From an uncultured Ruminococcus sp. (GTDB lineage: Bacteria > Bacillota > Clostridia > Oscillospirales > Ruminococcaceae): DNA of 64,000 nucleotides. Position 1 is the first letter of the stretch, and every line of letters begins with the position of its first letter. Location of the stretch: NCBI GenBank assembly GCA_934435205.1, contig CAKSAK010000004.1, positions 287,838-351,837 on the forward strand. The letters are read 5' to 3'. The position numbers and the translations under genes were made by a program. Shown one piece after another: positions 52,072-59,087 of the stretch. Below the pieces are notes generated by a model. That model saw only the letters and a list, made by a program, of their open reading frames with translations, did not search any database and had not been told where the DNA came from.

Positions 52072-54408
52072 ATGATGAATGATACTGCTAAACGCAGACG
52101 TATAAAAATAGGACTTTTGGTGAGCCACCTTGAAGATGATTTTGACGATGCGGTTGCAGAGGGCGCAATGATAGGTGCAGAGCAGTGCGACGCCGACCTC
52201 GTTATTTTTCCAGGCAGATATATAGATGGGATCTATGCCGACAAGCTGAGAACGGTGTATGAGTATCAGTATAATACTTTGTTCGATATGGCGGCGGCAA
52301 ATAAGTTCGACGTTCTGCTTGTGCTTATCGGCACAATTGGAACATATCTTGACAACGAGCATAAGGCTCAGTTTCTGAAAAAATTTGCTGGAACGCCTGT
52401 TATAACTATAACGGCACATATTGATGGTTATCCTTGTATCATGCTCGACAACAGAACGGGAATGAAGGAGGCTATAGAACATCTTATAAAGGTGCATGGC
52501 TGTAAAAAGATAGGTATGGTAAGCGGACCTAAAACAAGTGATGATGCCCTTGAAAGACTTGACGTTTACAAGGAGACTCTTGAGGAAAATGGTATCATCT
52601 ATGACGAAAAGCGTGTTGCATATGGTAATTTTTCGAGATTCTGTGTTGACGAAGTCGGAAAGCTAATTGACGATAATCCAGAACTTGATGCTATCGTTTT
52701 TGCGAACGACCAGATGGCAATTGCAGGCTATAAGGCTATGGAAGAGCGTGGGATACGTCCTGGTAAGGATATCCTTGTGACAGGCTTTGATGACGATCCT
52801 GTGGCTGAGGAGCTTAATCCGCATTTGACGACTGTCAAGGCTGACCCTTCTGAGCTTGGTTATCATGCCGTTCAGGAGGCTGTGAACTATGTTGTAAATA
52901 AGGCTATAAACAACGATAAGATATCTTCTGAAATGGTAAGAAGAAATTCCTGCGGCTGTCAGGGCAACTCAAAATTAAAGACCATATCTTTTGGTCGCAT
53001 ATCAGATGATCCGGAAGCGTTTGCAAGAAGAATGAGCCAGTTTTTGTTTAATAAATACAGTGCAAGTGAAACGACTGCGAAAATGCGAGAAGATTACGTC
53101 AAGATAATATATGCTCTTGATGATTATGCCCGTGAGGAAAATCTTGATAATGAGGTCAAAAAAGACAAAGTATTAGAAATGACCTCAACTCTTGCCAGTG
53201 AAGAATTTTTTAGGTTTGTGAGCGTTGATGAGCTTTATGCTTCTGTTGAGTATATCCAGCAAAAGCTTATCTCTCGTTTTGATAACGTGGAGAAGCATTT
53301 GAAGTTAAATCAGACTTTTATTCAGATATACAAGATACTGGCAGAACGCAATGCGAATTATTGTAAGGAAAAGCTCGAGGATAATGAGTTCCTTGCATGG
53401 CAGGCAAATTCTATCACAAGGGATATGCTTGTATTTGAAGCTTATGATGACAGAGCATATGAGACCGTTGTGGATAAGCTTACGAGGCTTCATATGGAAT
53501 CAAGCTTTCTGTTCAGCTTCGAGCCTGCCCTTATTCACCTTGGTACAGATAAGTGGCAGCCGCCGGAATATATGTATCTCAAAGCCTATCACAATGGTTC
53601 TGACGCTATCCAGCTCCCACATGAAGAGCAGGCTGTAAAGTATACGGAGCTGTTGTCGAATAAGTATCTGCCAACAGACAGACGTTATACATTAGTGGTA
53701 TCACCATTGTTCTCTAACGAGGAGCATTACGGAATACTGATGTGTGAGATAAAGCATGAGTATTTTAATTATTTGCAGTCGGTGACAGTTCAGCTTTGTG
53801 CGGCACTTAAAATAATAACCTTGATGAAACAGCAGGCTGTTACCCAGAAGCAGCTTAAAAAGAGCCTGATCGAGATCAAGGAGAACAATGAGCTTCTTCG
53901 AGATCTTTCAAGGCAGGACGCTTTGACGGGTTGCTACAATCGAAGGGGCTTTTTCGAGGAACTTCGTAAAAGGCTCAGCAATGACAAAAATGAGGGTGAA
54001 AAGGCTATCATGGTCTTTGCCGATCTTGACTGTCTGAAAACCATAAATGATAAATTTGGTCACGAGGAGGGCGACTTTGCTATACTATCTGCGGCAAAGA
54101 TACTTAAACACTCTTTTGGCAACAGTGAGATAGTGGGTCGTATAGGTGGCGATGAGTTCGTTGTATGCGCTTTTCTTGATAACGCAATAGATATCCCGTC
54201 AATGAGAAACCATATAGAAGCGGTCACAAGAGAATACAATATCAAATATGCCGCCGATAAGCCATATATAATCCATACGAGCGTAGGCGTTTACCCTTTC
54301 GTATGCAGTGCCACGCTTGAGATAGGAGAGCTTCTCAGCCATGCCGATATCCTGCTTTATGAGGAAAAAAAGCACAAGAGAAGTATTCTTAAAAGCGATT
54401 ATGAATAA
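52072..54408 (+). CDS. Diguanylate cyclase with LacI/periplasmic-binding-protein-like sensor
   Basis: A 778-residue cytoplasmic protein. Residues 10-300 form a type-I periplasmic-binding/LacI-like ligand domain (IGLLVSH start, VFANDQMAIAGYKAMEERG, VTGFDDDPVAEELNPHLTTV) but no LacI HTH and no export signal. A long helical region (about 310-600) leads to a GGDEF domain (about 610-778) with an intact RIGGDEF signature (about 690-696) and NDKFGHEEGD substrate loop; no RxxD inhibitory site is evident. It probably synthesises c-di-GMP in response to an intracellular sugar or similar ligand. It lies 83 bases after the EAL/beta-helix gene without an obvious terminator, with CGGAGG before ATG, so the two likely form an operon of opposing activities. 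Confidence 0.87.
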   Translation: MMNDTAKRRRIKIGLLVSHLEDDFDDAVAEGAMIGAEQCDADLVIFPGRYIDGIYADKLRTVYEYQYNTLFDMAAANKFDVLLVLIGTIGTYLDNEHKAQFLKKFAGTPVITITAHIDGYPCIMLDNRTGMKEAIEHLIKVHGCKKIGMVSGPKTSDDALERLDVYKETLEENGIIYDEKRVAYGNFSRFCVDEVGKLIDDNPELDAIVFANDQMAIAGYKAMEERGIRPGKDILVTGFDDDPVAEELNPHLTTVKADPSELGYHAVQEAVNYVVNKAINNDKISSEMVRRNSCGCQGNSKLKTISFGRISDDPEAFARRMSQFLFNKYSASETTAKMREDYVKIIYALDDYAREENLDNEVKKDKVLEMTSTLASEEFFRFVSVDELYASVEYIQQKLISRFDNVEKHLKLNQTFIQIYKILAERNANYCKEKLEDNEFLAWQANSITRDMLVFEAYDDRAYETVVDKLTRLHMESSFLFSFEPALIHLGTDKWQPPEYMYLKAYHNGSDAIQLPHEEQAVKYTELLSNKYLPTDRRYTLVVSPLFSNEEHYGILMCEIKHEYFNYLQSVTVQLCAALKIITLMKQQAVTQKQLKKSLIEIKENNELLRDLSRQDALTGCYNRRGFFEELRKRLSNDKNEGEKAIMVFADLDCLKTINDKFGHEEGDFAILSAAKILKHSFGNSEIVGRIGGDEFVVCAFLDNAIDIPSMRNHIEAVTREYNIKYAADKPYIIHTSVGVYPFVCSATLEIGELLSHADILLYEEKKHKRSILKSDYE

Positions 54409-54415
54409 CATTATT

Positions 54416-54446
54416 CAGGCTGTCCGAAACAGACAGCCTGTTTTTT
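54416..54446 (+). terminator. Terminator of c-di-GMP operon
   Basis: CAGGCTGTC/GACAGCCTG perfect 9-bp stem followed by six T. Confidence 0.9.
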
Positions 54447-54457
54447 GGTTTTTATGC

Positions 54458-54486
54458 TTGACAAAAAATTACGGCTGTGATATAAT
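54458..54486 (+). promoter_or_regulatory. Promoter of hflX leader
   Basis: Consensus TTGACA (54458-54463), 17-nt spacer and TATAAT (54481-54486). Confidence 0.85.
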
Positions 54487-54519
54487 AAAACATATTTTAC
54501 GAAAGGAGCGTCGGACGAC

Positions 54520-54555
54520 ATGAGAATTACAAGAATATGGGTGAGAAACTATTAA
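54520..54555 (+). CDS. Upstream ORF of hflX (11-codon leader peptide)
   Basis: The leader transcript begins with a short ORF encoding MRITRIWVRNY, preceded by AAAGGAG 11 nt upstream. It lies between a consensus promoter and the hflX attenuator hairpins, the position of regulatory leader peptides. Three arginines, a tryptophan and a tyrosine in 11 residues suggest ribosome pausing as the signal. The Shine-Dalgarno region (54505-54515) can pair with 54591-54601 (10 of 11 positions). Confidence 0.7.
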   Translation: MRITRIWVRNY

Positions 54556-54563
54556 ACCGAATA

Positions 54564-54642
54564 TCAGGCAGGTGCATTGGCACGAGCCGCTCCGACTCTT
54601 CCGTATAACGTTTTGGTTACACGCCTGAGGGTGTGTTTTTTT
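54564..54642 (+). promoter_or_regulatory. Transcription attenuator of hflX
   Basis: Terminator stem 54619-54625/54630-54636 (ACACGCC/GGGTGTGT region, 7 bp with one G-U) is followed by seven T. The segment TCAGGCAGGTG (54564-54574) can pair with CACGCCTGA (54620-54628) and destroy the terminator, or be locked in its own hairpin 54567-54588 (GGC-AG-GTGC/GCAC-GA-GCC). These mutually exclusive structures directly follow the leader ORF. Confidence 0.75.
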
Positions 54643-54695
54643 ATGCCTGAAAAAGCCGAAGAGCGGCTTGATAACAGACATTAGGAGTGATTAAT

Positions 54696-55958
54696 ATGGC
54701 AGAAATGTTTGACAACACAATAAAGAAAGACCGTGTGCTGCTTGCGGCAGTGGACACAGGTTCGTATGACGTGGAGCTTTCTCTTGACGAGCTTGAAGAG
54801 CTGACAGAAACAGCAGGCGGTGAGGTGATAGCGAGAGTGACACAGAAAAGGCCGTCCTATGACAGCGGCACCTGTATAGGCTCAGGCAGGCTTGAAGAAA
54901 TGGCTGAGATATGCAGAAATGAAAATATCGACAGGATCGTTTTTGACTGCGAGCTTACAGCCACGCAGATAAGAAATATTGAGGACGTGTGCGGCGTTTT
55001 CACTATTGACAGAACTATGCTGATACTGGATATCTTTGCTCAGCGTGCGACTACTCGTGAGGGCAGATTGCAGGTCGAGATAGCACAGAATAAATACAGA
55101 CTTCCAAGGCTTGCAGGCATGGGAACGAATATGTCACGTCTTGGCGGCGGTATCGGCACAAGAGGTCCTGGTGAGTCGAAGCTTGAAACTGACAAGCGAC
55201 ACATCAGAACACGTATTGCGGCACTTTCAGACGAACTCAAAGAGATAGAAAAGCGCCGTGGACTTATGAGAAAACGTCGCAAAAAGGACGGCGTGCTTAC
55301 AGCGGCTATCGTTGGCTACACAAACGTGGGCAAATCCACATTGCTCAATTACCTTACAGAAGCAGGCGTTCTTGCAGAGAACAAGCTTTTTGCGACTTTG
55401 GAAACAACATCAAGGGCTATAGAGCTTCCTGACGGCAGGTCGGTGACGCTTATTGACACGGTAGGACTTATCAGACGTCTGCCGCACCAGCTTGTGGAAG
55501 CTTTCAAATCCACTCTTGAAGAAGCGGCAAGTGCGGACGTTATAATCCATGTGTGCGACGCCTCGGCTGATGACTGCGAGGAACAGGCAAAAGTTACCCT
55601 TGAACTGCTCAAAGAGCTTGGCTGTGAGGGAATACCTGTGGTTACGGTGTTCAACAAGTGCGACAAAGTGCCTTATATAAATGAGCTTGACACATCAGGT
55701 GAAGCGGTGAAGATATCTGCCAAAAACGGCACCGGCATTGACAGTCTGCTTGCGGCGATACAAAAGGCTTTGCCCGAAAACAGCGTGAGATGCAGACTTC
55801 TTTTGCCTTTTGACAAGGCGGGTCTTGTGAACACCATAAGGCAGGAGGGCAGGATTTTCAGTGAGGATTATACTGCTGAGGGTATCGTTCTTGACGCTCT
55901 TGTGGATATCAAGGTCTATCATCTTGTGGAAAGCTATAAGGTGAAAAACGAAGAATAA
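54696..55958 (+). CDS. hflX: GTPase HflX
   Basis: A ~420-residue HflX: N-terminal HflX domain (about 1-160, including GTCIGSGRLEEM and QVEIAQNKYRLPRL), a coiled linker (about 160-190), and a G domain with G1 GYTNVGKST (about 202-210), G3 DTVG (about 249) and G4 NKCD (about 322). HflX binds the 50S E-site and splits stalled 70S ribosomes; HflX variants confer resistance to ribosome-targeting antibiotics in some Firmicutes. The start at 54696 follows TTAGGAGTG; the frame opens 9 bases earlier at a GTG. The leader ORF and attenuator upstream suggest induction by translation stress. Confidence 0.95.
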   Translation: MAEMFDNTIKKDRVLLAAVDTGSYDVELSLDELEELTETAGGEVIARVTQKRPSYDSGTCIGSGRLEEMAEICRNENIDRIVFDCELTATQIRNIEDVCGVFTIDRTMLILDIFAQRATTREGRLQVEIAQNKYRLPRLAGMGTNMSRLGGGIGTRGPGESKLETDKRHIRTRIAALSDELKEIEKRRGLMRKRRKKDGVLTAAIVGYTNVGKSTLLNYLTEAGVLAENKLFATLETTSRAIELPDGRSVTLIDTVGLIRRLPHQLVEAFKSTLEEAASADVIIHVCDASADDCEEQAKVTLELLKELGCEGIPVVTVFNKCDKVPYINELDTSGEAVKISAKNGTGIDSLLAAIQKALPENSVRCRLLLPFDKAGLVNTIRQEGRIFSEDYTAEGIVLDALVDIKVYHLVESYKVKNEE

Positions 55959-55988
55959 AGTGTTTTGCAAACGTTAAAAAAATGTAAA

Positions 55989-56025
55989 CTCACAGGTAAG
56001 GCTATTGACAAGCCCTACCTGTGAG
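55989..56025. promoter_or_regulatory. 15-bp inverted repeat overlapping the aroF leader promoter
   Basis: Arms CTCACAGGTAAGGCT (55989-56003) and AGCCCTACCTGTGAG (56011-56025) match at 14 of 15 positions around ATTGACA, so the dyad centres on the -35 box. Candidate repressor operator; there is no T-run to make it a terminator of hflX. Confidence 0.65.
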
Positions 56026-56033
56026 AGTATAAT
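56005..56033 (+). promoter_or_regulatory. Promoter of aroF leader transcript
   Basis: Consensus TTGACA (56005-56010), 17-nt spacer and TATAAT (56028-56033). Confidence 0.88.
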
Positions 56034-56079
56034 AAACGTGGTTAGCAATAACAAATAAATCGAAAGGAAAAAACAGAAT

Positions 56080-56190
56080 ATGTCTACTGTTATCATGTCT
56101 GCAGTCTTTACATACTTCTTTATGAGCTTGAGCTACTTTTATGGCTTCGAGTTTTTTTGGCGTGTGAAGAAAGCGACGAGATCAGAATAG
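56080..56190 (+). CDS. Aromatic-rich leader peptide of aroF (36 aa)
   Basis: A 36-codon ORF with AAAGGA 10 nt before its ATG. Eleven of 36 residues are aromatic: seven Phe, three Tyr and one Trp, concentrated in residues 10-27 (FTYFFMSLSYFYGFEFFW). It is transcribed from the promoter at 56005-56033 and ends 42 nt before an intrinsic terminator preceding the DAHP synthase gene. This is the composition of an attenuator leader peptide reporting charged tRNA-Phe, tRNA-Tyr and tRNA-Trp. A chance membrane mini-protein is the alternative. Confidence 0.8.
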   Translation: MSTVIMSAVFTYFFMSLSYFYGFEFFWRVKKATRSE

Positions 56191-56273
56191 GCGTATAGAG
56201 AAGTTTCTGTTTTTATATCTGCGTTTATTATAAGCCGTGGCTTTCTTGGAAAAGAATGTCACGGCTGTTTTTA
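56167..56273 (+). promoter_or_regulatory. Attenuator of aroF: antiterminator segment and intrinsic terminator
   Basis: Terminator: 15-nt arms 56233-56247 and 56252-56266 pair fully except one T-T, with GGAA loop and a T-run. Antiterminator: AAGAAAGCGACG (56167-56178), inside the leader ORF just after its Trp codon (56158), can pair with CGTGGCTTTCTT (56236-56247), the terminator's 5' arm, at 11 of 12 positions. A ribosome waiting at aromatic codons leaves this segment free (read-through); one reaching the stop codon at 56188 covers it (termination). Confidence 0.8.
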
Positions 56274-56309
56274 TTGCCTATACAAATTTGATTTTCGGAG
56301 GAAAGTAAC

Positions 56310-57332
56310 ATGATCATCGTATTGAAAAACAATTCACAGGAAAAACAGGTAGAAGAGCTTTTGAACTGGCTCGACCAGTTCCATGTATCGACGAATCTGG
56401 TAGAGGGCGTTCATTCAAATGTTATCGGTCTTATCGGCGACACAACACAGATTGATATCGAGGCTGTTCAGGCTAAGGAGTGCGTTGAAAAGGTCCAGCG
56501 TGTTCAGGAGCCTTACAAGAACGCTAACAGAAAGTTCCACCCTGACAACACTGTTATCGACGTTGCCGGCAGAAAAATAGGCGGCGGAAAGCTTCAGGTC
56601 ATTGCAGGCCCTTGCTCTGTTGAAACTGAGGAGCAGATAATCACAACTGCTATCGCTGTAAAGGAAGCAGGTGCAACAATGCTCAGAGGCGGTGCGTTCA
56701 AGCCAAGAACTTCACCATATTCATTCCAGGGTCTTGGCAAGGAGGGCATTGACCTTCTTATTCAGGCTAGAAAGATAACAGGTCTGCCTATCGTTACTGA
56801 GATCATGGATCTTTCTGACCTTGACTGCTTTGCTGACGTTGACGTTGTTCAGGTAGGCGCAAGAAATATGCAGAATTTCACACTTCTCAAGGCTCTCGGC
56901 AGAAGTGACAAGCCTGTTCTTCTCAAGAGAGGACTTTCATCAACACTTCAGGAGCTTCTCATGTCCGCTGAGTATATAATGTCTGAGGGCAATCAGAACG
57001 TTATCCTCTGCGAGAGAGGTATCCGCACATTCGAGCCTGCCACAAGAAATACTCTTGATCTTTCTGCTGTTCCTCTGCTCCAGCAGAAAACACATCTTCC
57101 TATCACTATCGACCCTAGCCACGCTACAGGTATCGCTTCACTTGTTGAGCCAATGGCACTTTGCGCTGTAACAGCAGGCTGTGACGCACTTGAGATAGAG
57201 GTACACAACGACCCTAAGAACGCATGGAGCGATGGTGCGCAGTCACTTACTCCTGCACAGTTCGCTGAAACAATGAAGAAAGTTAAGGCACTTTCCGAGT
57301 TCATGGGCAAGCCTCTTGATGTAAACGAATAA
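56310..57332 (+). CDS. aroF: 3-deoxy-7-phosphoheptulonate synthase (DAHP synthase, AroA-beta/AroF type)
   Basis: A 340-residue type I-beta DAHP synthase condensing phosphoenolpyruvate and erythrose-4-phosphate, the first step of the shikimate pathway. N-terminal ~70 residues form the ferredoxin-like regulatory domain seen in Thermotoga-type enzymes, followed by the TIM barrel with IAGPCSVE (metal-binding Cys, about 98), LRGGAFKPRTSPYSFQG (about 123), KRGLSSTLQE and DPSHATG (His/Asp ligands). The regulatory domain implies allosteric feedback by an aromatic amino acid. GGAGGAAAG precedes the ATG. The gene has its own attenuator leader and a terminator after it. Confidence 0.95.
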   Translation: MIIVLKNNSQEKQVEELLNWLDQFHVSTNLVEGVHSNVIGLIGDTTQIDIEAVQAKECVEKVQRVQEPYKNANRKFHPDNTVIDVAGRKIGGGKLQVIAGPCSVETEEQIITTAIAVKEAGATMLRGGAFKPRTSPYSFQGLGKEGIDLLIQARKITGLPIVTEIMDLSDLDCFADVDVVQVGARNMQNFTLLKALGRSDKPVLLKRGLSSTLQELLMSAEYIMSEGNQNVILCERGIRTFEPATRNTLDLSAVPLLQQKTHLPITIDPSHATGIASLVEPMALCAVTAGCDALEIEVHNDPKNAWSDGAQSLTPAQFAETMKKVKALSEFMGKPLDVNE

Positions 57333-57343
57333 ACAAGACTTTG

Positions 57344-57371
57344 AAAAAGAGGTGCGAAAACACCTCTTTTT
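57344..57371 (+). terminator. Terminator of aroF
   Basis: AAAAAGAGGTG/CACCTCTTTTT perfect 11-bp stem. Confidence 0.88.
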
Positions 57372-57372
57372 C

Positions 57373-57401
57373 TTTACAAATTTTCAGTTGTATGGTATAA
57401 T
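57373..57401 (+). promoter_or_regulatory. Promoter of LURP-one/aroBAC operon
   Basis: TTTACA (57373-57378), 17-nt spacer and TATAAT (57396-57401). Confidence 0.7.
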
Positions 57402-57445
57402 AGTTTTAGAACTGTAAATGGATAAAGTGCAAAGGAGGAAGAACG

Positions 57446-57916
57446 ATGAAACTTGTGCTTAAACAAAGGCTTTTTTCATGGTTTGACAGCTATGATGTGT
57501 GCGACGAATACGGAAACGCAGTTTTCAGCGTAAAAGGCAGACTCTCATGGGGTCACTTGCTGGAGATATATGACAGTATGGGAAATAAAGTGGGCGTACT
57601 CAAAGAAAAGGTGCTGAAATTTCTCCCGACCTTTGAGATATACATAGGCGGCGAGTATATGGGCTGTATAAAGAAAGAGTTCACATTTTTCAAGCCAAAG
57701 TTCCATATCGACTTCTGCGGCTGGAGAGTGGACGGCGATATTTTCGGCTGGGACTATTCCGTTTATAGCGGTGCTGAACAGATAATGCATGTGTCAAAGG
57801 AGCTTTTGCACCTTACTGATACCTATGTCATAGACGTTTATGACGATAGCAATGCTTTGGCAGGATTGCTCATTGCACTTGCGATAGACGCCGAGAAATG
57901 CTCCGACGGCAATTAG
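57446..57916 (+). CDS. LURP-one-related family protein
   Basis: A 156-residue protein resembling the LURP-one (Tubby C-terminal-like) fold: repeated short beta-strands with the DSYDVCDEYGNAVFSVKGR start, LLEIYDSMGNKVGVLKEK middle and WDYSVYSGAEQIMHVSKE segment, ending with a hydrophobic helix (ALAGLLIALAIDA). The bacterial family has no established function; related folds bind lipids. AGGAGG precedes ATG. It leads the transcript carrying aroB, aroA and aroC, lying 49 bases before aroB, with no obvious connection to aromatic synthesis. Confidence 0.85.
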   Translation: MKLVLKQRLFSWFDSYDVCDEYGNAVFSVKGRLSWGHLLEIYDSMGNKVGVLKEKVLKFLPTFEIYIGGEYMGCIKKEFTFFKPKFHIDFCGWRVDGDIFGWDYSVYSGAEQIMHVSKELLHLTDTYVIDVYDDSNALAGLLIALAIDAEKCSDGN

Positions 57917-57965
57917 GCTTTTATGATAGCTGTGTAAAAAAATGTACTGAAAGGTTTTGGTTTTA

Positions 57966-59075
57966 ATGAAATTCAACTGCGAGCTTAAAAGGGTCGTGGA
58001 CGATTCTTACGATATAGAAATAGGCAGAAAATTGCAGGATACGCTTGTAAGCGACCTTAAAGGCGGTCTTGTGGGAAAGATAAAGAAATTTGCCGTTGTG
58101 ACGGATTCTATCGTTGTGGATCTCTACGGCAGAGATATTTATGACAGGCTCAACGCCGCAGGTCTGAAAGCTGAGCTTTTTGTGATACCTGAGGGAGAAA
58201 AGTCCAAAACAAGGCAGATGAAAGAGTTCGTTGAGGACTCTATGCTTGAAAAAGGCTTTCGCCGTGATTGCTGTGTGGTAGCCGTTGGCGGCGGAGTTGT
58301 CACAGACCTGGCAGGCTTTGTTGCAGGAACATTCGGCAGAGGAGTGCCGTTCGTGAATTATGCCACAACGCTTCTTGCGGCGGCTGACGCATCAGTTGGC
58401 GGAAAAACTGCCGTTGATACGCCACTTGCTACAAATCTTATCGGTCTGTTCAATCAGCCTAAGAAAGTGTATCTCGATATAGATACATGGAAAACCTTGC
58501 CTGAAAAACAGCTTTCAAGCGGTCTTGCGGAAACTATAAAGCACGGCTGTCTTGGTGATAAGGAGCTGTTTGAGTATCTTGAAAAGAACGTGGAAAAGGT
58601 GCTTGAATGTGACGGCGAAGCCTGCGAGTATATTGCAAAGAAAAACTGCGAGGTAAAATACAAGGTTGTAATGAAAGACGAGAGAGAGTCGGGTCTGAGA
58701 GAGGTGCTTAATCTCGGTCACACTGTCGGCAGAGCTATTGAAACTGTGTCTGATTATAGACTATATCATGGAGAAGCTGTAGCTATCGGTATGGTGGCAC
58801 AGGCAAGATTGGGCGAGAAGCTTGGTTTCATATCCCATGAAAATGAACAGCGTGTGGAAAAGCTCCTTGAAAGGGCAAAGCTCCCTACGAAAATACCTGA
58901 CTATATTGACAGAAAGACTCTTGTGAAAAAGCTTTATACAGATAAAAAGGTCCGTGACGGAAAGCTGAGATTTGTTTTCCAAAAAGAAATAGGCGAGATG
59001 ATGTGCTTCGGTGAAAATCAGTACGGTAAAGAGATATCCGAGGAGCAGATAGCTGAAATAATCACAGAGATGTAA
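57966..59075 (+). CDS. aroB: 3-dehydroquinate synthase
   Basis: A ~369-residue AroB, converting DAHP to 3-dehydroquinate with NAD+ and a divalent metal. The nucleotide-binding motif GGGVVTDLAGFVAGTFGRG (about 100-118), ADASVGGKTAVD (about 137-148), and the metal ligands in GLAETIKHG (about 184) and NLGHTVGRAIE (about 248) with YHGEAVAIGM are intact. The ATG at 57966 is preferred to a TTG at 57957 that sits too close to AAAGG. aroA begins 12 bases downstream. Confidence 0.95.
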   Translation: MKFNCELKRVVDDSYDIEIGRKLQDTLVSDLKGGLVGKIKKFAVVTDSIVVDLYGRDIYDRLNAAGLKAELFVIPEGEKSKTRQMKEFVEDSMLEKGFRRDCCVVAVGGGVVTDLAGFVAGTFGRGVPFVNYATTLLAAADASVGGKTAVDTPLATNLIGLFNQPKKVYLDIDTWKTLPEKQLSSGLAETIKHGCLGDKELFEYLEKNVEKVLECDGEACEYIAKKNCEVKYKVVMKDERESGLREVLNLGHTVGRAIETVSDYRLYHGEAVAIGMVAQARLGEKLGFISHENEQRVEKLLERAKLPTKIPDYIDRKTLVKKLYTDKKVRDGKLRFVFQKEIGEMMCFGENQYGKEISEEQIAEIITEM

Positions 59076-59087
59076 CGGAGGATAGCG

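Larger units (their letters stand above)
55959..56309. other. Regulatory leader region between hflX and aroF
   Basis: 351 bases that contain, in order, a 15-bp inverted repeat spanning the promoter, a consensus promoter, a 36-codon aromatic-rich ORF, an intrinsic terminator and the aroF ribosome-binding site. Each is listed separately. Confidence 0.85.
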
